8,725 nucleotides of DNA. Source: Nitrospirota bacterium. Lineage in GTDB: Bacteria > Nitrospirota > Nitrospiria > JACQBZ01. Positions 1 to 6,931 of the stretch are shown one piece after another. Below the pieces are notes generated by a model that was not told the origin of the DNA, searched no databases, and was given only the letters and a program-made list of their open reading frames with translations. Location of the stretch: positions 1 through 8,725 of the forward strand of contig JACQHO010000241.1 in NCBI GenBank assembly GCA_016198945.1, given 5' to 3'. Numbering within the stretch: position 1 is the first letter of the stretch; each line of letters begins with the position of its first letter. The translations under genes and the position numbers were made by a program.

Positions 1-824
1 CCCAGACGCTGTGCCCTGCCGCGCATCGCGACGTTATGCTCCTTGCTGCCGGTGAAGTGATGAAGCGCGTATGGAAATTCGGCGTCCGAAACGACGCGCA
101 GATCGGCATTGATCCCGGAGTGAAGACGAATCGAGGACTTGGTCTCGCCCTTGGCGATCACCTCCTCGACTTCCGGAAGGGTCGTGAAGGCCTCCATCAC
201 CGGGCCGGACCGCTCCGCGCTCACGAGCAGGTCGATATCCTTCACGACCTCCTTCTTCCGTCGGAGGCTTCCGGCAACCGCGATCCGTTGAACCGATTTG
301 TGCGCCTTTAACACGTTGTAAAGAAGTTCGGCCTCATCGGCAGCGATCGGATAATGGAAGAGACCTTTCTGCTTTCGCACGTATTGAATGCCCTGGAGGA
401 TCTTCTCCTGCATCTTTGGCCCAAAACCTTCTAATTTCATCAGCCGATTTTCGTTGCAGGCATACTCCAGCTCTCCGAGGGTCGAGACACCCAGGTGTTC
501 GAAGATCGCCCTGGCCCGCTTGGGACCCAGCCCCGGAATCCGTATCATCTCGATCAATCCCTCCGGAACCGAGGCCTTGAGCTCTTCATAGTATCCCAGC
601 TTCCCGGTCGTCATCAGCTCGGTGATTTTTTCAAACAACGCGACCCCGATGCCCTTGACCTCCTTCAACGCACCCGACCGGACGGCTTCGCCGAGATCCA
701 TGTCGAGCGCGGCGATGGTGCGGGACGCATTGGAATAGGCGCGGGACTTGAACGGATTTTCCCCCTTCAATTCGAGAAGCGTGGCGATCTCATCCAAAAT
801 TTCACTGACTTCTTGTCTGGTCAT
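1..824 (-). CDS. polX: DNA polymerase X family protein (PolX), N-terminal part, cut by window edge
   Basis: This is a family X DNA polymerase, a gap-filling repair polymerase acting on DNA in the cytoplasm. The visible 274 codons start at ATG 824 and stay open to the edge. Helix-hairpin-helix-like glycine motifs lie at residues 57-67 (KGIGVALFEKI), 96-111 (IPGLGPKRARAIFEHL) and 131-143 (LEGFGPKMQEKIL), as in the Pol beta-type 8-kDa and fingers regions. The nucleotidyltransferase signature follows: G185-S186 with RR, the metal-binding pair D196 and D198 in KDIDLL, and a third aspartate D241 in NADLRVV. The HFTGSKEHN segment near residue 265 is typical of bacterial PolX. Bacterial members are about 570 residues with a C-terminal PHP exonuclease domain; that half would lie beyond position 1 and is not seen. 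The ATG overlaps the queG stop by 4 bp (ATGA), suggesting translational coupling; a weak purine stretch (GAAAGAG, 831-837) precedes it. Family assignment is firm. Confidence 0.93.
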   Translation of the reverse strand, partial: MTRQEVSEILDEIATLLELKGENPFKSRAYSNASRTIAALDMDLGEAVRSGALKEVKGIGVALFEKITELMTTGKLGYYEELKASVPEGLIEMIRIPGLGPKRARAIFEHLGVSTLGELEYACNENRLMKLEGFGPKMQEKILQGIQYVRKQKGLFHYPIAADEAELLYNVLKAHKSVQRIAVAGSLRRKKEVVKDIDLLVSAERSGPVMEAFTTLPEVEEVIAKGETKSSIRLHSGINADLRVVSDAEFPYALHHFTGSKEHNVAMRGRAQRL

Positions 825-1798
825 CCGCACTCTTTCCGGGTCTCTAACAAAGCGTTCGCATTTCTCTGAAGGCCGCCACGCTTGGGACGAAGCAACGGCG
901 TATCCTTGAATGCGGCGCGGAATTTCACATCCGAGTCGAGCGCCGTCACACGTTCCAGATCCAGCCAGGGTCCGGCGCCCTGGTCCGGCTGAAATTCCTT
1001 GACGGCCGTCGGCTTTGGATGAGCGTTATACGGACAGACCTCCTGGCAGATGTCGCAGCCGAAGACCCAGCCGTTTAATTTGGGTTTGAATGCGTCCGGA
1101 ATTTCTTCTTTGTTCTCGATTGTGAGATACGAGATGCAGCGGTTGGCATCGAGTTGATACGGCGCGATCAGCGCTCCGGTGGGACAGGCGTCAAGACAGA
1201 GCCGGCAGCTCCCGCAATGAGAGGTCTGTGGCTCTCCGGGTTCCAACCTGATCGTCGTCAAGATGACGGATAAAAAAACCCATGAACCGAACGCCTCCGT
1301 GATCAGCAGCGTATTCTTTCCAATGAATCCGATCCCGGCCTGACGCGCGAAGGCCTTTTCCAACACCGGGCCGTGATCGACATAACCACGACAGTCTGTC
1401 CCCGGCCCGGCCGCATCTCGGATGAAGACCTCAAGCTGCGAGAGCCGTTCCTCGATCACCCGGTGATAATCGCGACCCCAGGCATAACGGGAGACATGGC
1501 CAAGAACCGGGTGGGGACAGATTTCAAATCTGTCCCCACTTACGATAGCAGCCTGCCCCGGCGCGTAATTCATCGCCAGAACAATCACGCTCTTTGCGCC
1601 GGGAAGAACCTTTTGCGGATGTGACCGGCGACGGGGCTCACGGGCCATATAACCCATCCCGGCATGGCGGCCCTGCGCCAGCCACTGTGTTAAGGCATGG
1701 CCGTCCTGCTCAAGGCGATCGGCCGCGGCGATCCCGACGGCGTCGAAACCCAAGGCCCGCGCTTGATCGATGATCCTCTGGGTCAGGGAAGACGGCAT
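821..1798 (-). CDS. queG: Epoxyqueuosine reductase QueG
   Basis: QueG reduces epoxyqueuosine to queuosine at the wobble position of GUN-anticodon tRNAs, the last step of queuosine synthesis, using cobalamin and two 4Fe-4S clusters in the cytoplasm. In this 325-residue protein the first ferredoxin-type motif is C195-x2-C198-x2-C201-x3-C205-P and the second is C248-x2-C251-x3-C255-P, with an additional conserved-looking C221 in RCISYLTIE. The segment YVDHGPVLEKAFA contains D141, matching the proposed catalytic aspartate of the family, followed by GIGFIGKNT. Length is normal for the family. The start at ATG 1798 is supported by GGAGT at 1808-1812, nine bases upstream. It begins 7 bp after the GT9 stop and ends overlapping polX by 4 bp. 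Oddity: residues 87-96 are encoded by a 29-bp palindrome (1511-1539), which lengthens the variable loop before RYAWGRDYH; the frame stays intact, so the protein is probably functional. Confidence 0.95.
   Translation of the reverse strand: MPSSLTQRIIDQARALGFDAVGIAAADRLEQDGHALTQWLAQGRHAGMGYMAREPRRRSHPQKVLPGAKSVIVLAMNYAPGQAAIVSGDRFEICPHPVLGHVSRYAWGRDYHRVIEERLSQLEVFIRDAAGPGTDCRGYVDHGPVLEKAFARQAGIGFIGKNTLLITEAFGSWVFLSVILTTIRLEPGEPQTSHCGSCRLCLDACPTGALIAPYQLDANRCISYLTIENKEEIPDAFKPKLNGWVFGCDICQEVCPYNAHPKPTAVKEFQPDQGAGPWLDLERVTALDSDVKFRAAFKDTPLLRPKRGGLQRNANALLETRKECG
1511..1539. repeat. 29-bp near-perfect palindrome inside queG, REP/mobile-repeat-like
   Basis: The left arm GTGGGGACAGATTT (1511-1524) and right arm AAATCTGTCCCCAC (1526-1539) are perfect 14-bp reverse complements around one central base (1525). 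On the queG strand it reads in frame as S-G-D-R-F-E-I-C-P-H (residues 87-96), in a loop that is variable in the family. No target-site duplication is apparent in the flanks. From memory, palindromes with a TGGGGACAGATTT core occur as dispersed repeats in several environmental Gram-negative genomes, possibly connected with IS200-like/REP-associated transposases; I cannot verify that here. A single-copy coding accident is unlikely given the arm length. Confidence 0.8.
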
Positions 1799-1805
1799 AC
1801 CGTCA

Positions 1806-2867
1806 TCACTCCGAAAGAAATTTCCGGCAGTGGGAAAAGACGGTCTCGACCGGGAGCGTCGTCATGCAGAATTGCGGCTGCGTGCAGGCCGGTTGGTAGA
1901 AGCAGCGGCAGGACTGTTCGGGTTCGAGAACGACGCCGCGGCCATAGAGCTCGAACTCGTGGCGGTTGAAGATGTTGTTGAAAAGGATCAGTTTCTTCCT
2001 CAGCCCGATCGCCAGATGCATCGCCATCGTCACGGCCGTGACGACCAGATCGCACTGATCCACCAGGCTGATGAACCGCTCCAGCGGAAAATGGCCGAAA
2101 TATTTCGCGCCGCTCACTTTGGCCAGCCGTCGGTTCCGTTCATGCTCGTCCGGCCCGCCCAGTAACACGACGGCGTATCCGGCTTTTTTCAACCGCCGGG
2201 CCAGTTGCGCCCACGATTTCTCCGGCCACAACCGCGACGGCCACCGCGCGCCGCAGCCGGTGTTCAGTCCGACCACCGCCGTCCGATGCGCGATCGGCCA
2301 TGGATCGCCGGCCGGCTTTTCCAAAAGATAGTCTTCGCCGGAAAACGACCCGCCGCAGATCTCGAAAATTTCCTGTTGGTAGCTTTTTTTATTGGCGCGG
2401 CTGACATCATCGAACAGACCGGTCAGCCATTTTTCGCGGGCGGCCTCGTTCAAGGGGACGCATTTTCCGTTTTCGAGTCCGAAACCGATTTTCTCCTTGG
2501 CGGCCAGTTGCATGGCCAGGCTGCAGGCCTCCCGGTCCTTGTCCAGGTTGTAGAGAACGTCGAACGACATGCCCTGCAGAGCGACGATGCTGGAGAGCGT
2601 GAAGGGATGGACACGATCCACAAGACGGGGAAGAATCTCCGGCGTGTGCGTCAGCCAGCTTACTTCGCAGGCCGGATCATTCGCCTTCAACCGGCGAAGT
2701 AACGGCGTCGTGCGGATCACATCGCCGATCGCGCCGAGCTTGATGATCAGGATGCGCCGGGACACCGGCGCATAATGGGCGCAGCCTTCGCAATGGACGC
2801 CCTCCCGTTTGTGCGGCTCGCAGGGAAGGTCTCCCCGATAATGTCGGCAGTCGGTATGAATCTGCAC
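1806..2867 (-). CDS. GT9 family glycosyltransferase (heptosyltransferase-like) with cysteine-rich N-terminus
   Basis: A 353-residue GT-B fold enzyme of family 9, the ADP-heptose:LPS heptosyltransferase group, which transfers sugar from a nucleotide donor to a lipid-linked or LPS-type acceptor at the cytoplasmic face. The family N-terminal motif is at residues 38-57 (RILIIKLGAIGDVIRTTPLL); the C-terminal nucleotide-sugar domain begins near residue 196 (TAVVGLNTGCGARWPSR) and contains VVLLGGPDEHE at 233-243 and the region CDLVVTAVTMAMHLAIGL at 272-289. Ahead of the fold is a roughly 35-residue extension with C7, C16, C26 and C29 and several histidines, suggesting a small metal-binding knuckle; the C-terminus has another cluster (C320, C322, C328, C334). 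The aspartate usual in this family's V(x)DT-type donor-site motif is replaced (TAVT). Start is GTG 2867, supported by GAGGTG at 2875-2880. It lies 30 bp after the flippase gene and 7 bp before queG. Family is firm; acceptor and donor are unknown. Confidence 0.88.
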   Translation of the reverse strand: MQIHTDCRHYRGDLPCEPHKREGVHCEGCAHYAPVSRRILIIKLGAIGDVIRTTPLLRRLKANDPACEVSWLTHTPEILPRLVDRVHPFTLSSIVALQGMSFDVLYNLDKDREACSLAMQLAAKEKIGFGLENGKCVPLNEAAREKWLTGLFDDVSRANKKSYQQEIFEICGGSFSGEDYLLEKPAGDPWPIAHRTAVVGLNTGCGARWPSRLWPEKSWAQLARRLKKAGYAVVLLGGPDEHERNRRLAKVSGAKYFGHFPLERFISLVDQCDLVVTAVTMAMHLAIGLRKKLILFNNIFNRHEFELYGRGVVLEPEQSCRCFYQPACTQPQFCMTTLPVETVFSHCRKFLSE

Positions 2868-2874
2868 GGTACGG

Positions 2875-2880
2875 CACCTC
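2875..2880 (-). promoter_or_regulatory. Shine-Dalgarno site deciding the GTG start of the GT9 gene
   Basis: GAGGTG on the minus strand sits seven bases upstream of the GTG at 2867. It is the best ribosome-binding match in the 30-bp gap after the flippase stop and supports the non-ATG start, which retains the full N-terminal cysteine cluster beginning at C7. Confidence 0.7.
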
Positions 2881-2897
2881 GCTTCAATAACGATCGG

Positions 2898-4370
2898 TCA
2901 TCCCCCGGTCCGTCCGACCGCGGCCGTTCTGCGAAATCGTCCTTCAATCAGTTTCATGCCCAACTCGATCTCCTCCGGGCCGAACACCTTGAAGACCCAC
3001 AGCAACGCCAGATACCCCGCGCCGCCGAAGAGCAACCCGCCGATCAGCGGCCAGGTTCCTCCCCAGTGGACCGGCAAAAGCAGCGCGGCCATTCCGGCGC
3101 CGGCGGCGAACGGCCTCCAGAGCAGCGGCAGGAGCGAAATCCGATAGCCCGCACGGGCCAGATAATAGGACCCGATCACAAAGAGCGTGATCTCGGCCAG
3201 AAGTGTTCCCACACAAGCCCCGATATAACCATAGGACGGAATCAGCAGAAAATCAATAACGATATTGATCCCCAGTGCAATTCCGCTGCTGACGGTGAAC
3301 AGTCGCTGGAGGCCCAGCGCCGTGAAGAGGGATGAAAACAGCGCGGTCGGAAATAAAAAAAGAAGCGCCGCGGCCAAAAGCGCGAGCGCGGGGGCGGCCC
3401 CGGAAAACTCCGGGCCGAAACAGATCCGGATGATCCACGGCGCCAGTTCGCTCAGGAGAACCACGATGGGGAGACTGACGATGCAAAAAATCTTGACGCA
3501 TTGCCCGTAGGTCTTCAGCAGCTTTTGCGGTGAATCCACCGCCAGACGGGAGAGCACCGGGAAAAGCGGCATCGCCAGGACCGTCGGAAGAAGATTGACG
3601 GCTTGGATGATCTTGTACGCCGCGCTGAATAAGCCGACAGACAACGGCGTCCCGATCGCGGTCAGGATTAAAATATCCGCCTGCCATCCGATCCGCCGGA
3701 TGATGATCCCGATCCCGAGCGGGATCGACTCTTTCAGCAAGGTCCGCCAGAGTCCGGGGTCGAAGCGAAGCCGGGGTCGGAGGTGTCGTTTAAAGACGAG
3801 CGAATAGAAGAACACCCACAGCGAAAGATTGGCCGCCAAGTAGGCCGTGAAGATGCCGATCAGTCCATATCCCTGCGTGATCGCCGTGAAAACCAGCGCC
3901 AGGAGAAGGATTTTGTGAAGGGTGAAACCAAGGGCGTTGTATTCCATCTCCTCGAAAGCCCGGAAGACGGCGTTGTAGACGACGGCATGAAACGTGGCCA
4001 GGACCGCCGCGCCCATGATATAACCGGCCAGATGGATCTGCGGATCGGCGCTGCTGATCCGAAAAGCCAGAACCATCAGAAGGAAGGACAGAAAGGAGAG
4101 GCACCAGACAAGCGATTTCGCCGCGCCCAGCCAGCGGGCGAGTTCCTCTTTTTTGGTCGCGACCTCCCGGATGAAAATGTTCGTCACGCCGACGTCCGCG
4201 ACCAGTTGGAAGACGGCCACGATCGCCATCACAAAGGAATACCGGCCGAAACCGCCCACCCCAAGCGCCCGCGCGATCAGCGCGATCGTGACAAGATTCA
4301 AGACCGAACCGATCACTTCGGCGCCGACCAGAACCACGACATTTTTTGCGATGCGCTGGACTTGTCTCAT
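2898..4370 (-). CDS. Oligosaccharide flippase, Wzx/polysaccharide-biosynthesis (MOP superfamily) type
   Basis: A 490-residue, highly hydrophobic polytopic inner-membrane protein with about 12-14 predicted membrane segments, for example near residues 10-33, 44-62, 85-104, 113-135, 150-164, 168-192, 292-316, 326-352, 358-377, 381-405 and a long C-terminal hydrophobic stretch 417-460. The N-terminal segment with IARALGVGGFGRYSF (residues 32-46) and the later FRAFEEMEYNALG (136-148) are typical of the Polysacc_synt flippase family, as is GYIGACVGTLLAE at 381-393. These proteins move lipid-linked oligosaccharides from the cytoplasmic to the periplasmic leaflet. Start is ATG 4370, with AGGTG at 4379-4383. 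The gene lies 24 bp after the TolC-like gene and 30 bp before the GT9 gene, so it probably handles a glycan assembled with that transferase. No polymerase or Wzz-type regulator is in the window. The substrate cannot be read from sequence, and a teichuronic-type or O-antigen-type role is equally possible. Confidence 0.9.
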   Translation of the reverse strand: MRQVQRIAKNVVVLVGAEVIGSVLNLVTIALIARALGVGGFGRYSFVMAIVAVFQLVADVGVTNIFIREVATKKEELARWLGAAKSLVWCLSFLSFLLMVLAFRISSADPQIHLAGYIMGAAVLATFHAVVYNAVFRAFEEMEYNALGFTLHKILLLALVFTAITQGYGLIGIFTAYLAANLSLWVFFYSLVFKRHLRPRLRFDPGLWRTLLKESIPLGIGIIIRRIGWQADILILTAIGTPLSVGLFSAAYKIIQAVNLLPTVLAMPLFPVLSRLAVDSPQKLLKTYGQCVKIFCIVSLPIVVLLSELAPWIIRICFGPEFSGAAPALALLAAALLFLFPTALFSSLFTALGLQRLFTVSSGIALGINIVIDFLLIPSYGYIGACVGTLLAEITLFVIGSYYLARAGYRISLLPLLWRPFAAGAGMAALLLPVHWGGTWPLIGGLLFGGAGYLALLWVFKVFGPEEIELGMKLIEGRFRRTAAVGRTGG

Positions 4371-4394
4371 CTGAACAACACCTGGGGAAGCCTC

Positions 4395-5780
4395 CTAAAA
4401 GGCCCCTTCGCCGCCCACGGCCTTCCTCAGGGAAGCGAAATTGATCTGCCGGTCATACTCGGCCGTGATCCGGGCCGTCTGCGCGGCGATCTTCGCCTGC
4501 CGCGCAGCCAGGACGGACGATTCGGGAACCAGGTTTTGCCGGTATTTTTCCTCGGCCGTTTTCAAGGCTTCGTCCGCCTGTTCCAGCAACTGATCCAGCA
4601 GGGGGATGGCCGCCTCCTGATTTTTGATCGCTGTATAGAGCCCCTGGATTTCCTGAGCCGCTGAACTTTTTACCTCTTGCAGCGTCTCCTCGGCCGCCCT
4701 CAGGCTGTAGCTCTTCTGGGAGATATCGGCCCCTTTTAGGCCGAAATCCCAGATCGGAACACTGATGCTGAGGACGGCCATCCAGCTCTTTGCAAGAACC
4801 GGCGCCTGGTAGTCGTCCACGATCCTGTAACTGCTGGATAGATTCAGGACCGGAAAGCGATTGCTCTTCGACAATTCAAGACTGCCCCTTGCCGACTCGA
4901 CAGCGGCCTGCTGCAATGCGATGTCCTGACGAAGCCGATGGGCCTTTTGGATGAGTTCCTGAATGGGGGGAAGTTCCGGCAGTAATGGGGCGGAGGCTTC
5001 CGCGCGCACGGTTTCCATCGGATCAAGTCCCATCTGCATGGCCAGATTAAACCGCGCGGCGGCCTGGTTGTTCAGCGCCAGGGTCAGGTCCTTCCGGCTC
5101 GTGGTCAGCGCGATTTGCGTCACCAGAAGATCATTTTTGGTGATCAACTCGCGGTCGTAACGCTCTTTCGACAGCAGGTATTGAGCCTCGGCCGACTTCA
5201 CCGCCTCTTCCTGAACCAGGACATCCCGATCCGCCTTCAGGGCACCGAAGAAAGCCGCGCTGACATTATAGATTACCTCTTCACGGGTCTGTTGATGGGT
5301 CTCCTGCTGTGTCTTGAGTCCGGCCAGCGCGATTTTTTCGGAAGGAAGTGTCCGAAAAACGAGACCCCCCTCGATAAAAAGGGGGATTGACAACGTGAGT
5401 CCGGCCGAATAGAAGTTGTCGGAGGATTCCTCTTCCGTGATCAACACGTCCTCGATCAGGACGCTCTGCTGGCGCTGAATAATATCGACCGCACTCACCC
5501 CCAAGCTTAAGCTGGGTCGGTACTGGGCGCGGGAAAGTGTTACGCCGGACTGGGCCGCCGCGATGGCCGATTGGGCGGCTGCGAGATTGAACCGATGAGC
5601 CAGGGCATAATCAATGCTGGACTGGAGTGTGACGGTGGATGTTGAAGACTCAACCGGTGAACCCTCGGAAGGCTGCGCAAAGCTTCGGCCCGGATGGGTC
5701 ATAAGAGCGATCGCGCCGGCCGAGACACAAAGAAACTGAAGAAAACGGAACGGGCTATGAAAACGAAGGGACGGGGTCAT
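4395..5780 (-). CDS. TolC family outer-membrane efflux/secretion channel
   Basis: A 461-residue outer-membrane factor that would trimerise into a channel-tunnel for efflux or secretion across the outer membrane. A Sec signal is visible: basic N-terminus, hydrophobic core around residues 11-28 and a plausible cleavage after SFA (residue 35). Two internally duplicated OEP repeats follow, about 50-255 and 275-457. Each has a long alanine/glutamine-rich helical hairpin and a beta segment: ARYRPSL-like AQYRPSLSLGV (85-95) with FYSAGLTLSIPLF (123-135) in the first, and NRFPVLNLSSSY (307-318) with WMAVLSISVPIWDFG (333-347) in the second. Matching helical repeats are YDRELITKNDLL (208-219) and YRQNLVPESSVL (413-424). 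Length is normal. Its ATG at 5780 overlaps the adaptor stop by 4 bp (ATGA), so the two are translationally coupled and very likely form one complex. No lipobox cysteine is seen after the signal. Substrate unknown. Confidence 0.93.
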   Translation of the reverse strand: MTPSLRFHSPFRFLQFLCVSAGAIALMTHPGRSFAQPSEGSPVESSTSTVTLQSSIDYALAHRFNLAAAQSAIAAAQSGVTLSRAQYRPSLSLGVSAVDIIQRQQSVLIEDVLITEEESSDNFYSAGLTLSIPLFIEGGLVFRTLPSEKIALAGLKTQQETHQQTREEVIYNVSAAFFGALKADRDVLVQEEAVKSAEAQYLLSKERYDRELITKNDLLVTQIALTTSRKDLTLALNNQAAARFNLAMQMGLDPMETVRAEASAPLLPELPPIQELIQKAHRLRQDIALQQAAVESARGSLELSKSNRFPVLNLSSSYRIVDDYQAPVLAKSWMAVLSISVPIWDFGLKGADISQKSYSLRAAEETLQEVKSSAAQEIQGLYTAIKNQEAAIPLLDQLLEQADEALKTAEEKYRQNLVPESSVLAARQAKIAAQTARITAEYDRQINFASLRKAVGGEGAF

Positions 5781-6931
5781 TTCTCTTTTTGCGTGGACGC
5801 AGGGGACAATTCAGCCGCAACCGGGTCATTGTCCTTCAACTTCATCAGATTGTAGTAAACCACAAGATCCCCTTCCTTCAATCCCTCGATCACAGCCACC
5901 CGTCCGAACAGGGCCGGCTCGATCTTCACCGGACGGAGGCGGGCCCGCGAATTTTCGACCACGAAGACGCTCGACTGCCCGCCGTTGGTAACTACGGCGA
6001 CGGCGGGGATCGTCAGGGCAAATCGCTGTTGCTTGATTCGCGCATAGGCCGACAGTCCCGGCATGTATTTCAGATCCGGATTCGCCACCCGGATATAGGC
6101 CTTGAACGTTCGGGTTGTTGCATCGGTGGTGGGATCGATCTTGACGACTTCTCCCGTCGCCACTTCATGGGGAAAGGAATCGAAAACGACCTCGGCCGTC
6201 TGGCCCAGACGGACATTCCCGACCTTCTCCTGAGCGACGCCGGCCACGACCATCACCGAATCGATCCGACCGAGATTAAAAAGACTGTCGCTCTCCTTCA
6301 CGCTTTCACCGGGGTTGATATCCCGCTCCTGAACCACCGCCGCCATGGGCGCGGTGATGATCGTCCCTATCTCCAGATCCAGCCGCGCCTTCTCGGCGGC
6401 CGCAACCGAGGCGCTGTAAGCCGCCTGAGCGCTGTCCAAGAGAAGCCGGGCCGCCTCCAGATCGGGCTTGGCCACCAGTTTTTGATTGTAGAGCGCCGTC
6501 ACCCGCTCCAGATTCAGTCGGTTGTTTTCCAGGTCCGTCTTGGCCTTGGCCAAACCATCCCGCGCCGCAATGAGCGTGGCCTCCAAAAGAAAGGGATCAA
6601 GTTCGGCCAGGACCTCCCCCTGCTTGACCAACTGGCCGAGATCCACCGGGATTCTTTTGACGGTGGATGCCACGCGGGAGGTCAGCTTGACGGTCGAGGC
6701 GGGCTCAACAAGACTGTTCGCTCCGATGATCCCGGACAGCGGCTCTATCCGGCCGGCCTCGGCCTTGACGGGGATAGCGCTCGCAGTAAAACGGGAGGCC
6801 TCGGCACTGTACCGGAAGAAGGTTTTGACGTCTAAAAAGAGAACCCAGAAAACCAGGACGCTCGCCGCTGCCCCCGCCCCTCCCAGCGCAAGCCATTTCA
6901 ACCGATTACGGTGTTTCGTTTCTTCCGCCAT
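5777..6931 (-). CDS. HlyD/RND-type periplasmic adaptor (membrane fusion protein)
   Basis: A 384-residue periplasmic adaptor that bridges an inner-membrane transporter and an outer-membrane channel. A single N-terminal membrane anchor covers residues 13-33; there is no lipobox, so it is anchored by the helix rather than lipid. After a beta start (54-75) come the split lipoyl domain (first half 80-115 with SRVASTVKRIPVDLGQLVKQGEVLAELDP in the typical VxxGxxVKxGxxLAxLD pattern; second half 190-218 with IITAPMAAVVQERDINPGESV), a single helical hairpin of roughly 70 residues (116-188), a beta-barrel (223-300) and a membrane-proximal domain (300-365). The hairpin is of the short single-coil type typical of RND and MacA-like adaptors. 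The start at ATG 6931 lies 26 bp inside the end of the upstream gene, with AAGGAG at 6944-6949. The stop overlaps the TolC-like start. No pump gene is visible, so partner identity is open. Confidence 0.93.
   Translation of the reverse strand: MAEETKHRNRLKWLALGGAGAAASVLVFWVLFLDVKTFFRYSAEASRFTASAIPVKAEAGRIEPLSGIIGANSLVEPASTVKLTSRVASTVKRIPVDLGQLVKQGEVLAELDPFLLEATLIAARDGLAKAKTDLENNRLNLERVTALYNQKLVAKPDLEAARLLLDSAQAAYSASVAAAEKARLDLEIGTIITAPMAAVVQERDINPGESVKESDSLFNLGRIDSVMVVAGVAQEKVGNVRLGQTAEVVFDSFPHEVATGEVVKIDPTTDATTRTFKAYIRVANPDLKYMPGLSAYARIKQQRFALTIPAVAVVTNGGQSSVFVVENSRARLRPVKIEPALFGRVAVIEGLKEGDLVVYYNLMKLKDNDPVAAELSPASTQKEK

Noticed and set aside
3710..3727. Inverted repeat CGATCCC-GAGC-GGGATCG as a possible terminator or operator
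   Set aside because: It lies inside the flippase coding region, encodes an ordinary membrane-helix stretch, has only 7-bp arms and no following T tract.
3754..3782. Imperfect direct repeat with CCGGGGTCG units
   Set aside because: Two short units inside the flippase coding frame with normal protein sequence; explained by Arg/Pro/Asp codon use rather than a repeat element.
3783..4664. A 293-codon open frame on the plus strand across the flippase and TolC genes
   Set aside because: It spans the junction of two minus-strand genes and consists of charged low-quality sequence; it is an antisense shadow of hydrophobic codons.
5789..6835. A 348-codon open frame on the plus strand opposite the adaptor gene
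   Set aside because: Composition (His, Arg, Gln, Asp rich) is that of the antisense of a coding strand, with no family resemblance; the minus-strand adaptor explains the region fully.
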